In this document: piece by piece, positions 23,424 through 35,163 of the stretch
Numbering within the stretch: position 1 is the stretch's first letter
Layout: each line of letters opens with the position of its first letter
NCBI RefSeq assembly: GCF_910592395.1
Contig: NC_088320.1
Span: 12,772,501 to 12,836,500 of the forward strand
DNA: 64,000 nucleotides
Source: Lineus longissimus
Taxonomy: Eukaryota > Nemertea > Pilidiophora > Heteronemertea > Lineidae
Direction of reading: 5' to 3'
Translations under genes and position numbers: made by a program
Notes under the pieces: generated by a model
Told to the model about the DNA's origin: nothing
Database searches by the model: none
Seen by the model: only the letters and a program-made list of their open reading frames with translations

Positions 23424-23427
23424 CTAC

Positions 23428-24560
23428 CACCCCATGTCAATGTTCATGTATTTTATCCACTTACGTGGAAGGCATTGGCATTCCCCACGAAAAGGGAGTC
23501 AATTATCAGCTGTGGCTGTTCTTTCTAATGTTCGCCTGCCACCAGTAAAATCGGCCTATTCATTTGGACTTTGTCATTTTACGATTCAGCCGCGCTCGGT
23601 TAAGTGGGAGAAGACAGTATTTTGTCCTGTTTGTAAATGATAATCATCGGCGTCATCAGAACGTCACTATATATTTTCATTCCAAAACGCTGTGCCCTCA
23701 TTGTCTGACACTCGTATCAGTATAATTGCTATTCTTGTGTAGTCTAAATAGTGTTTCAAATCATAATGTTTTTTTTGTTTCGTTTAAGTAATATTTCAAA
23801 AGTAACGTTTGGAGTTGTTTTGCTGTTTGTTTTTTCGATCTAGCTGCACAGTATATCCACCGTGTTATACATAAAGGGGGTCCGACACGAGTATATAAAA
23901 TTAAATCCGTCATGTCCGTTTGAACGCATCTGACCTAGTCCATCGATTAGACCCGCCAGGTGGATCGCAAATCACTGTGATTGACTGTCTCCTTAATCCG
24001 CTCTTCACAATGTTCGGTTATTCGTATCAGCTTTATATTTCCCAATTCTTATTCTAAGAGTTGTCCCATAGCAATCATTCCTATAATGCCACAAAATCGC
24101 TCGTTTCTTCTTCTGCCTGGCTTATTCCTTTCGCACGACTGCCAATGTTCTCTCATCCTATCCCATTTCGCGTTCACGTCTGAGTATATCAATGTATATT
24201 GCTAATGTCCTTCTAGTCTCTATAATTATTGTCCCAAAACATCAATTTAACGGTCACATTTTAATTCCCCCCTTTTTCATTTTCCCTTTTTTTGGCTGGT
24301 TGGAATAAGAAGGATATTATTAAATCGAAATTTCCCTGGAACCATTTTGTTCCGTATTTGGGAACTCTGTATTTAAATTCTGTGTCAGGTTTATTGGCTG
24401 CCATAAACTCCTGCATACCCCTCCTTGATTTCAAGCCTTCTTATTCCAATGTTCCTGGTTCCTCATTTTTCCATATTAAGCCTATATAATTCAGTTTCGT
24501 TTGACCCCTTGGTCGGTTACCCGATTCGTCTCGATACCATTCTGCTACTCTGTAATGAAA
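23428..24560. other. No gene seen
   Basis: Non-coding sequence beside the LTR element. At 23593-23619 a 27 bp stretch beginning CGCTCGGTTAAGTGGGAGAA is the exact reverse complement of 13054-13080. Confidence 0.5.
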
Positions 24561-24570
24561 ATGGATATTA

Positions 24571-25292
24571 TCATGCCATATTTAACTCTGGATAAAGGGG
24601 TGATTTCTGCCCATTGCTTCGTTTTTGTTTTGCCCCCTTCTTCGGGCCAATAGGGTAATACACTCCTCCGTGACAAATGGAGAGTGCCACCCTATAATCG
24701 TCCTCCAACATGTCGGCAATTTCATTCCTGTGGAAGGTAAAGAGTTTAACTTTGCTGGGCAGATTGATATTGTTCTCGGTTCCCATGTGTCTTATAAACG
24801 CCCCCTCTCGCCAACCGATTACCACATATTCCGGCAGCAAGCGCCTGAAATGTAAACCTGGGTATCCATAATGTCATTATCCCCCAAACATTGAAAATCT
24901 AAAGGAAGACCAATCAAGGGTCCCAAAGTCAACCTGACCGCCTTGGTCTTTCCGACTAATTCCGCTGTTAACCAACAGGTCAAACGTCTCGTGTCCGAGA
25001 TGGCTATGGTTCCGCATTGATACATCAATTTACGATGAACTTTTGAAACCGTATAATACATTACGATGAGAACACCCAGGCATAATATAGCGACGAGAAG
25101 GATGATTTCCAGGTCTATCATTATCTCTACTTCTTCCTTCAACGACTCTATTTCTTTCTCAACGGGTAATATGAATGCCAAAGTGTCATTTGACACCACC
25201 GCTCGGGCTACCGGCAACCCCGTGGCAACGGGAATCATGCCTGCCATAGCGCGGCCCTTGCAGAACGCGTAAAGCCCCGTACTGGCCACCAT
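24571..25292 (-). pseudogene. Membrane-protein-like ORF with one frameshift
   Basis: The frame opens at 25292 (MVASTGLYAFCKGRAMAGM). Around residues 53-80 it has an acidic coiled stretch (VEKEIESLKEEVEIMIDLE) running into a clear membrane segment, IILLVAILCLGVLIVMYYTV, then basic residues. The following part (CGTIAISDTRRLTCWLTAEL) looks globular. Near 24860-24840 the frame ends, but another frame carries on convincingly (LPEYVVIGWREGAFIRHMG) to 24571. One base appears gained or lost there. I do not recognise the family. It lies 1.1 kb upstream of the LTR element in the same orientation, so it could belong to an older retroelement or be a single-pass host protein of about 235 residues. Confidence 0.4.
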
Positions 25293-25319
25293 GTAACCAA
25301 ACTCTGGCTACTTATATAA

Positions 25320-26800
25320 CACGGGTTCTTGCTCCAATCCAGCAGTCGATAGAATACTGCTGGAGAGCACTGCGTGGAAGGAACCTCTGGTCTTCTGAGC
25401 CGTCCTAACCGACGAAGAGATTAAATAACGATCCGTAGTTAAGATGATATGTATATTTATCCTGGGTTCCAGAATATTGGCAAGATGTACAAAACTACAG
25501 AGGCTTTTGGTAATGAGAACGGGAGCATTTCCTGTACAGGTCTTTCCCGTACGGATAGCTATACCAGAACTGCCTACTTAACAACAGCAAATCTTACATA
25601 ATCATACATGGTATTAGCTCGAGGCGCACAGGCGAGTAGGCTAATTATTAAATGTAAGAGCAAAACGGATCGATAGACAAGAGATAATTTGTATACTTAT
25701 GTAGACAAACAGAGGGCACCTCTGTAACAGCTTCATCGTCTTACAATCTGAAATATTTCTTGCATAAAACAAACGACCCAAATTCTTGACCCTAAACAGT
25801 ACTGTGTATGTGAACTGATATTATTAGGCTGAGTTCTATTTTGCCGCGATTGCCTGTATGGCCCGACTAAAAGACGCAATCACCTATTTACTTCACTCTC
25901 TTTCGTAAATGTTAAACCATAGGACATTGTTCGGTCTAGAACTTCGATGCTGAAACTATGTTCTTCTGCAAAGAATGCTTTCAGACATTTTAAGGTATTC
26001 ATTTATTAAACGTGATTTATTTTACTTGAATTCTACTCTGATTTATTGTACTTGAATTCTACTCTGTGTTAGTCGAGAGTGGTCTCTACAGGGTGTAGTG
26101 ATAGTAAACTGATGGCGTTTTGGCAAATTTTTGTGATCTGTGCGTTATTGCGCTGATATTATTCGTTCTAGTCGTACTTCGAGTTTACTATTACTCTTTT
26201 GTGCACTTACGCGGTGAACAGGCCCCGCATGCTATGTATAGCTCAACAGGATGTTGACATAGACTGGTTCCTGTGAGATTGCACATGTTCTCAAGGTAAA
26301 ATGTCGATGGCAAAAACCTCAAACAAAACCCACAACGACAGCCTATTTTGATATAAAATATTGAAATAGTTGTCAGTTGGCTTTCTCAAGGTGACAAGTA
26401 GATGTGTATGAAATGTTTTTTTCACCATCCTTGTTTATCTTGAAGTTAATTATAAGGCATAAAGGTGATTTTTTTCAAATTTGCGTTAACATACAATGGG
26501 TGTCTCATGCATTGTGCTACACCAGTCTATGCATGACTGTATGTCTAGACGACGCTGAAACTTGGCTAGATGTATTGTAGAAGTGATAAGCTATTCATAA
26601 CTGTATGGGTTTGTGTGAGAGTGAGGTACTGCCAAGTATACAGCCGCTGGAACAGGGTATGCATGAAAAGACGTTGCGTCATATTTGGAGGCGAGTAGGC
26701 CTGGCTAGTGAGACCTGGACGCATTTCTGTAGATGTGGAACTCTCCAATACAAGTTGCTTACGTTAGTGCGCATGCGCCTAGGTAAAATGAATCCAGTTT
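25320..26800. other. No gene seen
   Basis: Non-coding. A short direct duplication (TTTATTGTACTTGAATTCTA, and a near copy just upstream) occurs around 26019-26065. Confidence 0.45.
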
Positions 26801-26820
26801 TGGTATCCATTTGTGTTTAG

Positions 26821-26935
26821 ACGACGCTTTTGATCCGGATGCAATTTATCTTGAGACTTTGAAAGTTAAAAAAACGAAAAAGAGAACTGCAGTACCTGTT
26901 TCCCAGCCCTGGCCATGGGCATTCAAAAGAATAAG
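26821..26935 (+). CDS. Possible exon upstream of the Crypton-like remnant
   Basis: Bounded by TTTGTGTTTAG and GTAAGA and open throughout, it encodes DAFDPDAIYLETLKVKKTKK followed by a short Trp/Pro-rich end. It lies 1 kb upstream of the recombinase remnant on the same strand and may be its N-terminal exon. The product is unknown. Confidence 0.3.
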
Positions 26936-27480
26936 GTAAGATAATCATAATCACTTTCTGAGCCAGAAAAATATTTAAATTCTCTTACTTTTAAAGATAA
27001 ATTGACAAGAAAACAGTATGTATTGGTGTAATGTCCTTCAAGGTGCCTAATTCAATATGGAATGACCTAAAAATGATCCCTCTTGCACCCCTTCTATTGC
27101 AATTCTAATCACAACAACTACGCTTCAAAGTGGGTGATACTGATATTAAACAGTCTCTAAATCTACTACAACTGGGACTTGAGACCAGATTGCTTGTAAC
27201 CGAAGTGAGACGTGTGTCGGTTACCCTCCACAAATTTTGCTTGCCCAAATTAAGCAAATTTTTAAACATCCATTTTTCCTTTATATGGTGCCAGTACCAA
27301 TGGAACCAGACTCTGACACTTTTGACCATCTCCCAACCAACAGTGACAGTGATAATGATTTAGAATCCAAACAATATTTGGGAATTCAGAAGGATTTTAA
27401 GGCTAGTGATATGCAATATCCTACCAAAAACTCAGCTAAATGTTGTGAACATTTTTTTTTCCAAACTAGCAAAGACAAGA

Positions 27481-27735
27481 AACCAGAGTGCTCTTCCATC
27501 AGCAGCCTTCAAGACAGAAAAAAATGACCAAAACAACCAACTTGTACAAGCCCTACTGTAAGTATAAAATCAAATTAATGGAATAAAAAACAGCAACCCT
27601 ACGAACTGAAGAAAGAAACGAAGTTGCCCCAGCTGCCATCCAGACTAAAAAAAATAGCAAAACCAACCACCTAGTAAAAGCCCTACCGTGAGTAAGAAAT
27701 TATAAGTAAAGGAATAAAAAAAACTGCAGTAAAAG
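27481..27735 (+). repeat. Tandem pair of ~130 bp exon-like units
   Basis: Two similar units each end in a donor-like signal (CCTACTGTAAGT and CCTACCGTGAGT) and encode related peptides in one frame, with ends NNQLVQALL and TNHLVKALP. They look like a duplicated exon plus flanking intron, placed between the possible exon at 26.8 kb and the recombinase remnant. Confidence 0.5.
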
Positions 27736-27901
27736 TACAAAACAAAAGGCTCAATGTAACTGAGAATTATTACCTCATACTTATTTATCTAATATACCCA
27801 GAAGTTTCATAACCCTACATGAAGCTATTAATGTAAAAGCATATGTTTAAATCCATTTTATTTTTGTTCTTGAGACCGAATATTTTCAAAATCTTTTTCA
27901 G

Positions 27902-28600
27902 GGAAGAGCAGCACCTGATGGATTTTATTGGAGGACACCTAAATGTCAACACGAAGATAAGAGGCAAGTCAAGTGCTACTAAATTCCAGGAGTGGGTCAA
28001 CAACCGGAAAAAGGATGAAAGAAAATTGAGCTTTATGAACCTAGAGAACTTAATCATTTGTTGGAACACTATATTATTCAATTGAAATAGCCAGATGGTG
28101 GTAATTATGAACCAGACACTTTGCCTAGTTATGTGCGTGGGATTGACTAATATTTAAAGGCAAAGGGCTACCCAGTAGCAATATTAGAATCCGATCAATA
28201 TAAAGTCCCCAAACAGATTTTCGAAACGACACGAAAATAACTTGATACCAGTGGCCTTGGAAACAAGCCGAACAAGGCCGAAGCACTCTCTGCCACAGAT
28301 GAGGAACTGCTGTGACAAACTGGCCAACTGGGGCAACATGATGACCTATCACTACAAAACACAGTGTGGTATCTCACAACAAAGTAATTGGGCTTCAGAG
28401 GTTGGGATGGGGCCAGGGAACTACAGTGGGGTGACATTGTCTTGCAAAGTGACAGCATGGTAAATGGATGCCTAGAGTTGACAAAGGAACGAAGGACAAA
28501 CCGAAACGACAATAGCACCTCAACCTCCAAAAGAACCTGAAAGACGAATATGAAACCATGTCCAGGCACTATGCCAGGGAGATGAAGAATTGGAAACCAT
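27902..28600 (+). pseudogene. Crypton-type / DUF3504 tyrosine-recombinase-like remnant
   Basis: An acceptor (ATCTTTTTCAG) precedes 27902. After one frameshift near 28050 the translation follows the DUF3504 domain found in animal Crypton-derived proteins (KIAA1958/QRICH1/ZMYM type). Blocks seen include YEPDTLPSYVRGID, LKAKGYPVAILESDQYKVPK, SGLGNKPNKAEALSATDEEL, LQNTVWYL, LGFRGWDGARELQWGDI and LELTKERRTNRN. Five in-frame stops (TAG, TAA, TAA, TGA, TAA) interrupt this reading, so it cannot make a full protein. Family assignment is from remembered motif patterns and was not searched. The catalytic Arg region (GFRG) is present. The terminal Tyr region is not recognisable, so the copy is also truncated. 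Confidence 0.65.
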
Positions 28601-28649
28601 GTACGGTTATTCAGAGAGAGTTTTATCACAGGTGACGACATCAAACACT

Positions 28650-31600
28650 GACTTGGCAAGGCTCAGTGGCCCACGTCGTGCATCTGCATGTATCGCAACT
28701 GTTGGATCAGAATCTAGTACTGGCAATCCACTTCTTGGCATGAGTCTATTTCATCACAATCAACATAAAAATCAAAAGTGATTAAGTCTTTCTTCAGAAG
28801 TAACTAGACTTCGAAGTTATTGCTAACATGGGTCATGGGATGTAGGTATATTGACTCTTGTAGTTGTATTTTGTAACATAATTCCAATCAAATGTGAAAT
28901 ACATTAATTTTCTAAAATATTGCAATATTTTCCTTTCAGTTCACTCTCCTGGCTGATATGTTTGTCTCACTGCTCTTTTGAATAGTTCTAAGCTAAAACG
29001 GTAATAATCTAAGTATAAAAGATTTAACTGTCATATTATTTGGTCATGTTGATACACACATTCATACACAGTGTACTTGATAAAAGCTCAATGCGCGTCG
29101 ACTAAAAAGGCCTAAAACGAGGCATATAAAGGCAAATCAGTCGTGTCAGTGTTGTTATCTTACTGAGAAGTCTTTTCTTCGAAACTTATTTTTTCACAAT
29201 GTAGTAAAAATCGGCTAAAAATGTGTGTTTTTCACGAAACAAATATCATGAACTGCAGGATTGCATGATTACTTCGGCATGTCATAATTTTGTCTGTTGG
29301 CACCGTCAGGGCGGGTCATTTCCCGGAATTTCCTGGATATGATTTTCTGGTTGTTTAATCGTGATTCTCCATAAAAGTACAGTAATTCAATTATTAAGTA
29401 TCTATTAGAGCACCTTTTACGAAAATTGCCTTCTATTGATGATTCTCTACGGCTCAAAAGCTACGGTCTCAAGCTTTCCAGCTGTAGAAAATCATATCGT
29501 GCAATCTGGATACTCGCGATCGGATCAGACACTAGTGCGGTTTTCTTGTTTTACATCGTATTTGCATGTCAAACGTTATTCGTTGACCAATTAAATATGT
29601 TTTTGCTCGACGTGCGGCTAGGGGTAGTGCAAGTGACCATAGGAGCGCGCAACGACCCCTGGGTAAACGACGTTGGTACTAGAGGCGCTACAAGGTACGA
29701 AATTAGCGCTATAGTGTTTATATCGATAAATAGGTGGGGACTGAGTTTAGAGACTACAGACATACAATGAGTGTCTGATATAGAGTTTTTTACACCAATC
29801 CCAAAATACGCGGTCCATATTGCATGCATCTGGGGCCCTATATGTGCATATCCTACCGTGTTCACCTTGTAACGCACAGCAAAAGCTCCAACTTTGAATT
29901 ACGAAAGTACCGGATGCTGAACAATATTATGCAAGTCGTTTATAAATCTATCCAAGCTTTCATCGATTACCGTGATGACACTGGTAATCCATACCAGGAA
30001 CCAACTTGGCGAAGGGCGGGTGGGAAGGGGGATAATTGTTTTACCTCCTATGGATAAACCTGGTTCTTTGGCCATGTTTTTTACTGATTTTAACTGTCTG
30101 GCTAGTGAAAACGGCCTAGTTCGCTCGCACGGTGCACTTATGGGTTATAAGAAATGAAATGATACTGAATTTGGCTTTTAAAGAAATTGGTAGTCAGTCG
30201 TCCATGACAATTGCCTGCCATTAGGCCAAAGAAGGATGTACACTTAGCTCTTGATATATGATAAAGGAATTTTCCCATTAACAATGAATGCCTGGGTTCT
30301 TATTACCTCATCTGACGAATGTCTATTACCTAGTCTGACCAGCTAAGCTAGTCTAATAGCCATCCGAATGATGTCCGTCTATCCATCCATTCATCCATCC
30401 ATGGCCATCCATCCATCAATCCTTCCGTCCGTCGACACATTTCGGCTTTTTGCAACCGTAAGTTATGGGCACTTCAAATATTGCCATTGGGAAGAACAGA
30501 AGTGACCTTGACAGAAAATAAAGTATGATTCGACTTAAATTATGCTCACCAGCGACTAAAAGCGTAAATTACAAAGACATGTTGTCGTGACATTATTGCG
30601 GTAGAGAGAAGCTTGAAAAAGAATTGAAGAGGTCGGCACAATATAGAGGTTTTTATGTTTTTTATGTCAGCATTTGGCAGTATTGGGAACAAGTTTTGCT
30701 AGCAATGTTTGAATTTCGCGTTTCGAGGCATCTGCATTTATATTCTGTACGCCTGAAGCGACATATAGACGCCAGTCATTTTGTTTAGTGTGAAGCGATT
30801 ATAAACTAAATTAGAAGGAGTAAAATCACAACAAATCAATGGTATAAGTCTATCTTGCGCACGACACTACAATAGTTGAGATGTCGCTTTGAGATTCTTG
30901 TGATTAGTTTGACGTTTTTAGTTTTTTTCTCCGTGCCGATATATAATTGCAAAATATGACAAACAACTCGATCTAGAGACACTTGAAAGGTTATATTATT
31001 TGCTCCAAACCTAACTGTGTTTTTGCCTGCAGCATGCGCAGTGAGTGTACGGTATCTATTCAGTCCAGAGTTTAATGATAATTTTCTAGTAGATTTCCTC
31101 TTCTCTTCTTTTGCTCGAATATATTACTTGCCAAGCTCTGGAGGCAATCACGTACAATATCAGACACAATGTATTTCGCACACCCTGCTCTACCATACCT
31201 CATTGTCAAGTCCACCTATACATCTAAGACACCCTATTCTTTCCACCTACATATTAAAGACACCATACTCTGTTGAAGACAACATGGTCCAGTCCACTGA
31301 AGAGTGTGGGATACTCAACTCTCTGGTAGCATATTTAAAATGCATTTGATGGCTTTATTTGGCTATCATAAGTCTGTTCAAGCATAGACTGTATCAATAG
31401 GTTTTGTGTGAAACGGGGCAGGTGATTGTACATGCCATGGAATTTGGCACTTTTTCATCATCATCTTTTCGGTATGTATGACTACAAGAGATGGTGACCT
31501 AAAATTTCACAAGCAATAACTCGTCAGTCAACTAATTTGTTATTTAGAATTTCTTTTTACAGGTGCATCATTCCGCTAATGTGATCACTGTTGATCATAA

Positions 31601-31900
31601 CATTCCATTCAATGACCATTGTGCAAATCAGAGTGTTAGGCTATTCTTGGCTTTTAAGATGTATGGATTTTGCATGTGCTTTAGCAACTTCAAGGTATTA
31701 TTTCAGCTACATGTAGACCAACGAACCTTATGATTAGGTCACTTTCACATCCATGTGGTGTTGCTTTTTGGCACGTTGCACTGTCTCGTAGTTGGGGCAC
31801 CATCTTGTACACTGGGTGGATCCATGTTTGGTATGGACAAAATTGCAGCTTAGCGCAAGTCCCTAGAGCCTATTGTTTTGATTTAATTACCTAATAAAAA
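28650..31900. other. No supported gene; (ATCC)n microsatellite
   Basis: Mostly non-coding. At about 30378-30432 a degenerate (ATCC)n tract runs through CATCCATTCATCCATCCATG. The open frames at 29426-29877 and 31017-31349 have no recognisable domain or splice support. Confidence 0.5.
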
Positions 31901-31917
31901 TATGTTTGCTATTTTAG

Positions 31918-34900
31918 GGACCATTGAGGACGAGAACAAGTTGAAGCGTTTGTTTACTGACACATTTGGTTTCGTCGTTAAAAGTTATCGAGATAAGACG
32001 AAAGAAGAAATGTTGGAGACAATTTCGAATATTCGCAAAGAAATTAAAAGAGACAAGCCTGCTCAACTATTCCTTGCAATTCTGAGTCACGGTACCGCGG
32101 TGAGTAAGCGGAACATTTAGTTCAAAATCACATTTGTACGCATGCCCGTTATCTGTAGTGCCAAGAATTAATAAAGACAAAGAATTCAAAAAGCAATACG
32201 ACAGCATCTTAACTGGTACAAGGTACCGAATTTTGACATTTGCAAGAAAATTCTACTTCTATTCAGTGGCTATCGTTACACTAATGGCTGGTTGTTGCTT
32301 GATTTTTGTCACAAAATGCCTGCCTTGAATAGTGTAACCCGTCTAGTAGCGATTATCAGGCTAAATAGGAAATGGCTTTTCAATGAGGTTATAAAGCCTC
32401 CTCTAAAACAAAAATAGTTCACTATCACACACTACCACGGACAATTTGACAACCCGTTTTGTCGCTTCGACGAAATGCCCTATGTCTCCTTCATATTTTG
32501 GAGTTTAGATCATTTTTTGTATCTGAGGCAGAAGACAAACTTTTCCTGAACTGTGCAGGAAAAGTTTGTTTCTTTTTTTGAAAGAAAATTAATTTCTGAA
32601 ATTAACCTCTTTAGTTCCAGATCTTGTTAATACTGACAGCGAGACCTGCATAAAAATACTAACATACACCACGTGTGACGTAATACGAAGAATGAATATT
32701 TTTGGTCCTTTTCGATACGTTTACTTTTCTTTCTTTAATTAAAATCAAAATCTCAGCCATGTCTGACTGTCGTTCACTGTTACCGTTGTTGGCATTCCGT
32801 ATCGGCCGTGGGCTAAGGTTTTGACATCCCAGGGGACTTCTATTAGACAGGAATGTATTTCCTAACAGTTCAATTCATAAGGAATCTGATCGTAAATAAA
32901 CACAAACGTTAAACAGTCTAAATCCTAAACGGGGTAAACGGACACAAATAAATGCTTAAACCAACTTCGTGCTATAAACTTCAGGACCTTGGGTCGTCTG
33001 ACCAAAATCTGATGCGTGCAAAGACAAGATTATTTTCTACCTCAACACAGTCTTGCCGAGACAAGACCACAATTGATTTTTTAAGCCTTTTAGCAGTTAA
33101 ATTGTCAATGTCAATGTCAATGTTTGACCGTGACGCATCAAATACTGCGTGGGGTTGTGAATCTGAAAATTTGATATGATATTCCGGACAGTCGGGCAAG
33201 TAAATGGTGAAAAATAAACTGGTAGTTGACCACGGAATTTTTTTGATAATCGACAAATTAGACACACATTGATATTTCCACTCTTTGCAGCCAACTGGCA
33301 GAAAAATCTCAAAACACGCCCTCTATTACCCAATTAGCAAAATTCGAAATTAATTTTTTCTTCAAATAATTTCTTTATATCTGTAGACTAGCCACAACAA
33401 GTATTTTTTCAATACCTCTCCAAATATGTACTTGAGAGTTAAAAACGTGCACTCGTCTTATTAATAGGCCTCGACACTCCAACCTATGAATATTCATTAG
33501 TGGTCTTGTCTCAATGAAGGTAGATTTCAGGGGTTAACATTTTGAGATTTTTTTCAAACTAATGTAGATGACATCCCAGAACTCTCCAACAAAGAAAAGT
33601 GATATCTGGACATTTTTGGAGAAATGAGAGACATTTCCAAGAGTGGTACTACTGTGCCAAAAGCGACGAAAGAGGACAAAATCGACAAAAAGTCATGATT
33701 TTGCAGCCAACAGCACCAAATTCAAAGACCAGCCCTGGCCAGAATAAGCAAGCTATGGAGCTGAAAATTTAGGATGTGATTTAGAAATATCTTTGCTGCT
33801 TAGGGCACAACTTTCAGAATCAAGACCTAAGTAGTTTCAAAGAAATTACAAAATGAATGGCAACACAACATGACTTGTAAAAATGAAACCAAACTTTGAC
33901 CGGGGCTAGGTTGGCTCATATTGGGGTCAAATTAAGTTTTTTTTTTCTCATTATTTTAGCTTCTTTTGACCTTAAATCATCAGCAATACAATATTCTAAA
34001 TGAATTAGAGTGATTTGAGCACATTCAAATTTTTCACTAGATTGACCCAAAATGTAGTTTAAATGGAGACAAGACCATAAGCCTTTTAGCAGTTAAATTG
34101 TCAATTGTTGACCGCGACGCATCAAATACTGCGTGGGGTTGTGAATCTGAAATTTTGATATGATATTCCGGACAGTCGGGCAAGTAAATGGTGACAAATA
34201 AACTGGTAGTTGACCACGGAAATTTTTTGATAATCGACAAATTAGACACACATTGATATTTCCACTCTTTTCAGCCAACTGGCAGAAAAATCTCAAAACA
34301 CGCCCTCTATTACCCAACTAGCAAAATTCGAAATTAATTTTTTCATCAAATAATTTCTTCATATCTGTAGACTTACCACAACAAATATTTTTTCAATACC
34401 TCTCCAAATATGTACTTGAGAGTTAAAAACATACACTCGTCTAATTGATATGCCTCGACCCTCCAACCTATAAATATTCATTAGTGGTATTGTCTCTGCC
34501 ACATAATCAAACCTAAATATCTCACAAATATAAAGATAAACAAGAACGCTTATAAGTTGTCACAACATTAATTCATAGGTAGACGTTAGACTATCAAACA
34601 CTCAGAACAAACCGATTATTAAGGATGATACTTAATGCAAGATAATTACTGAGTACTAGTATATAGAAATTCGCGTTGTATATAATGTCTTCGTAATGTA
34701 ATTAGGGTGTCTATCCTTGTGAGAGTTTGTTTGCAATCTTACCGATAAATGCAACTGTTTCAAATGCTGCACAATACATATAAAAACAGCATCATCATCA
34801 TAATCATCATTTAGGTGTTGTGGCCCAGAAATCGGGCCTCTACCTCGAGGTTTTTTGTTGGCGCAATGGTCTTGCAACAGAGACACAAACAAATTTTAAA

Positions 34901-35089
34901 AAAAAACAAATACAAATGATTCATTGAGTTTAGCGTAATGTTGTCACGAAAAACGGTCCTAGATACTTATTGTTAAGGCTGATTCGTCAATACACAAGTT
35001 ACTGATGTAATTCGTCATTTGGTGCAAGTGCATTTTTTAGCTCATCTCTTAGCAGAGGTGAGCTTATCCCATACCGTGGCGTCCGTCGT

Positions 35090-35163
<74 letters not shown>

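Larger units (their letters stand above)
16403..23427 (-). mobile_element. Young LTR retrotransposon, Gag-encoding, no visible pol
   Basis: Two 491 bp LTRs (16407-16897 and 22933-23423) differ at about two positions by eye and are flanked by the 4 bp duplication CTAC (16403-16406 and 23424-23427). In element orientation (minus strand) the order is: 5' LTR, primer site TGGTAGCAGACGG at the LTR edge, Gag, a second long ORF, ~3.2 kb without long ORFs, purine tract and 3' LTR. I find no protease, reverse transcriptase, RNase H or integrase frame. This fits a non-autonomous Gag-carrying class (TR-GAG-like) that would need pol from a relative. The near-identical LTRs point to recent insertion. Confidence 0.9.

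Noticed and set aside
29426-29877. Overlapping ORFs on both strands
   Set aside because: Short, mutually antisense, without motif or splice support.
33058-34496. A standard LTR retrotransposon (TRIM)
   Set aside because: The unit edges are not TG..CA, and neither a tRNA-complementary primer site nor a purine tract borders the spacer, so I kept it as a composite element of unknown mechanism.
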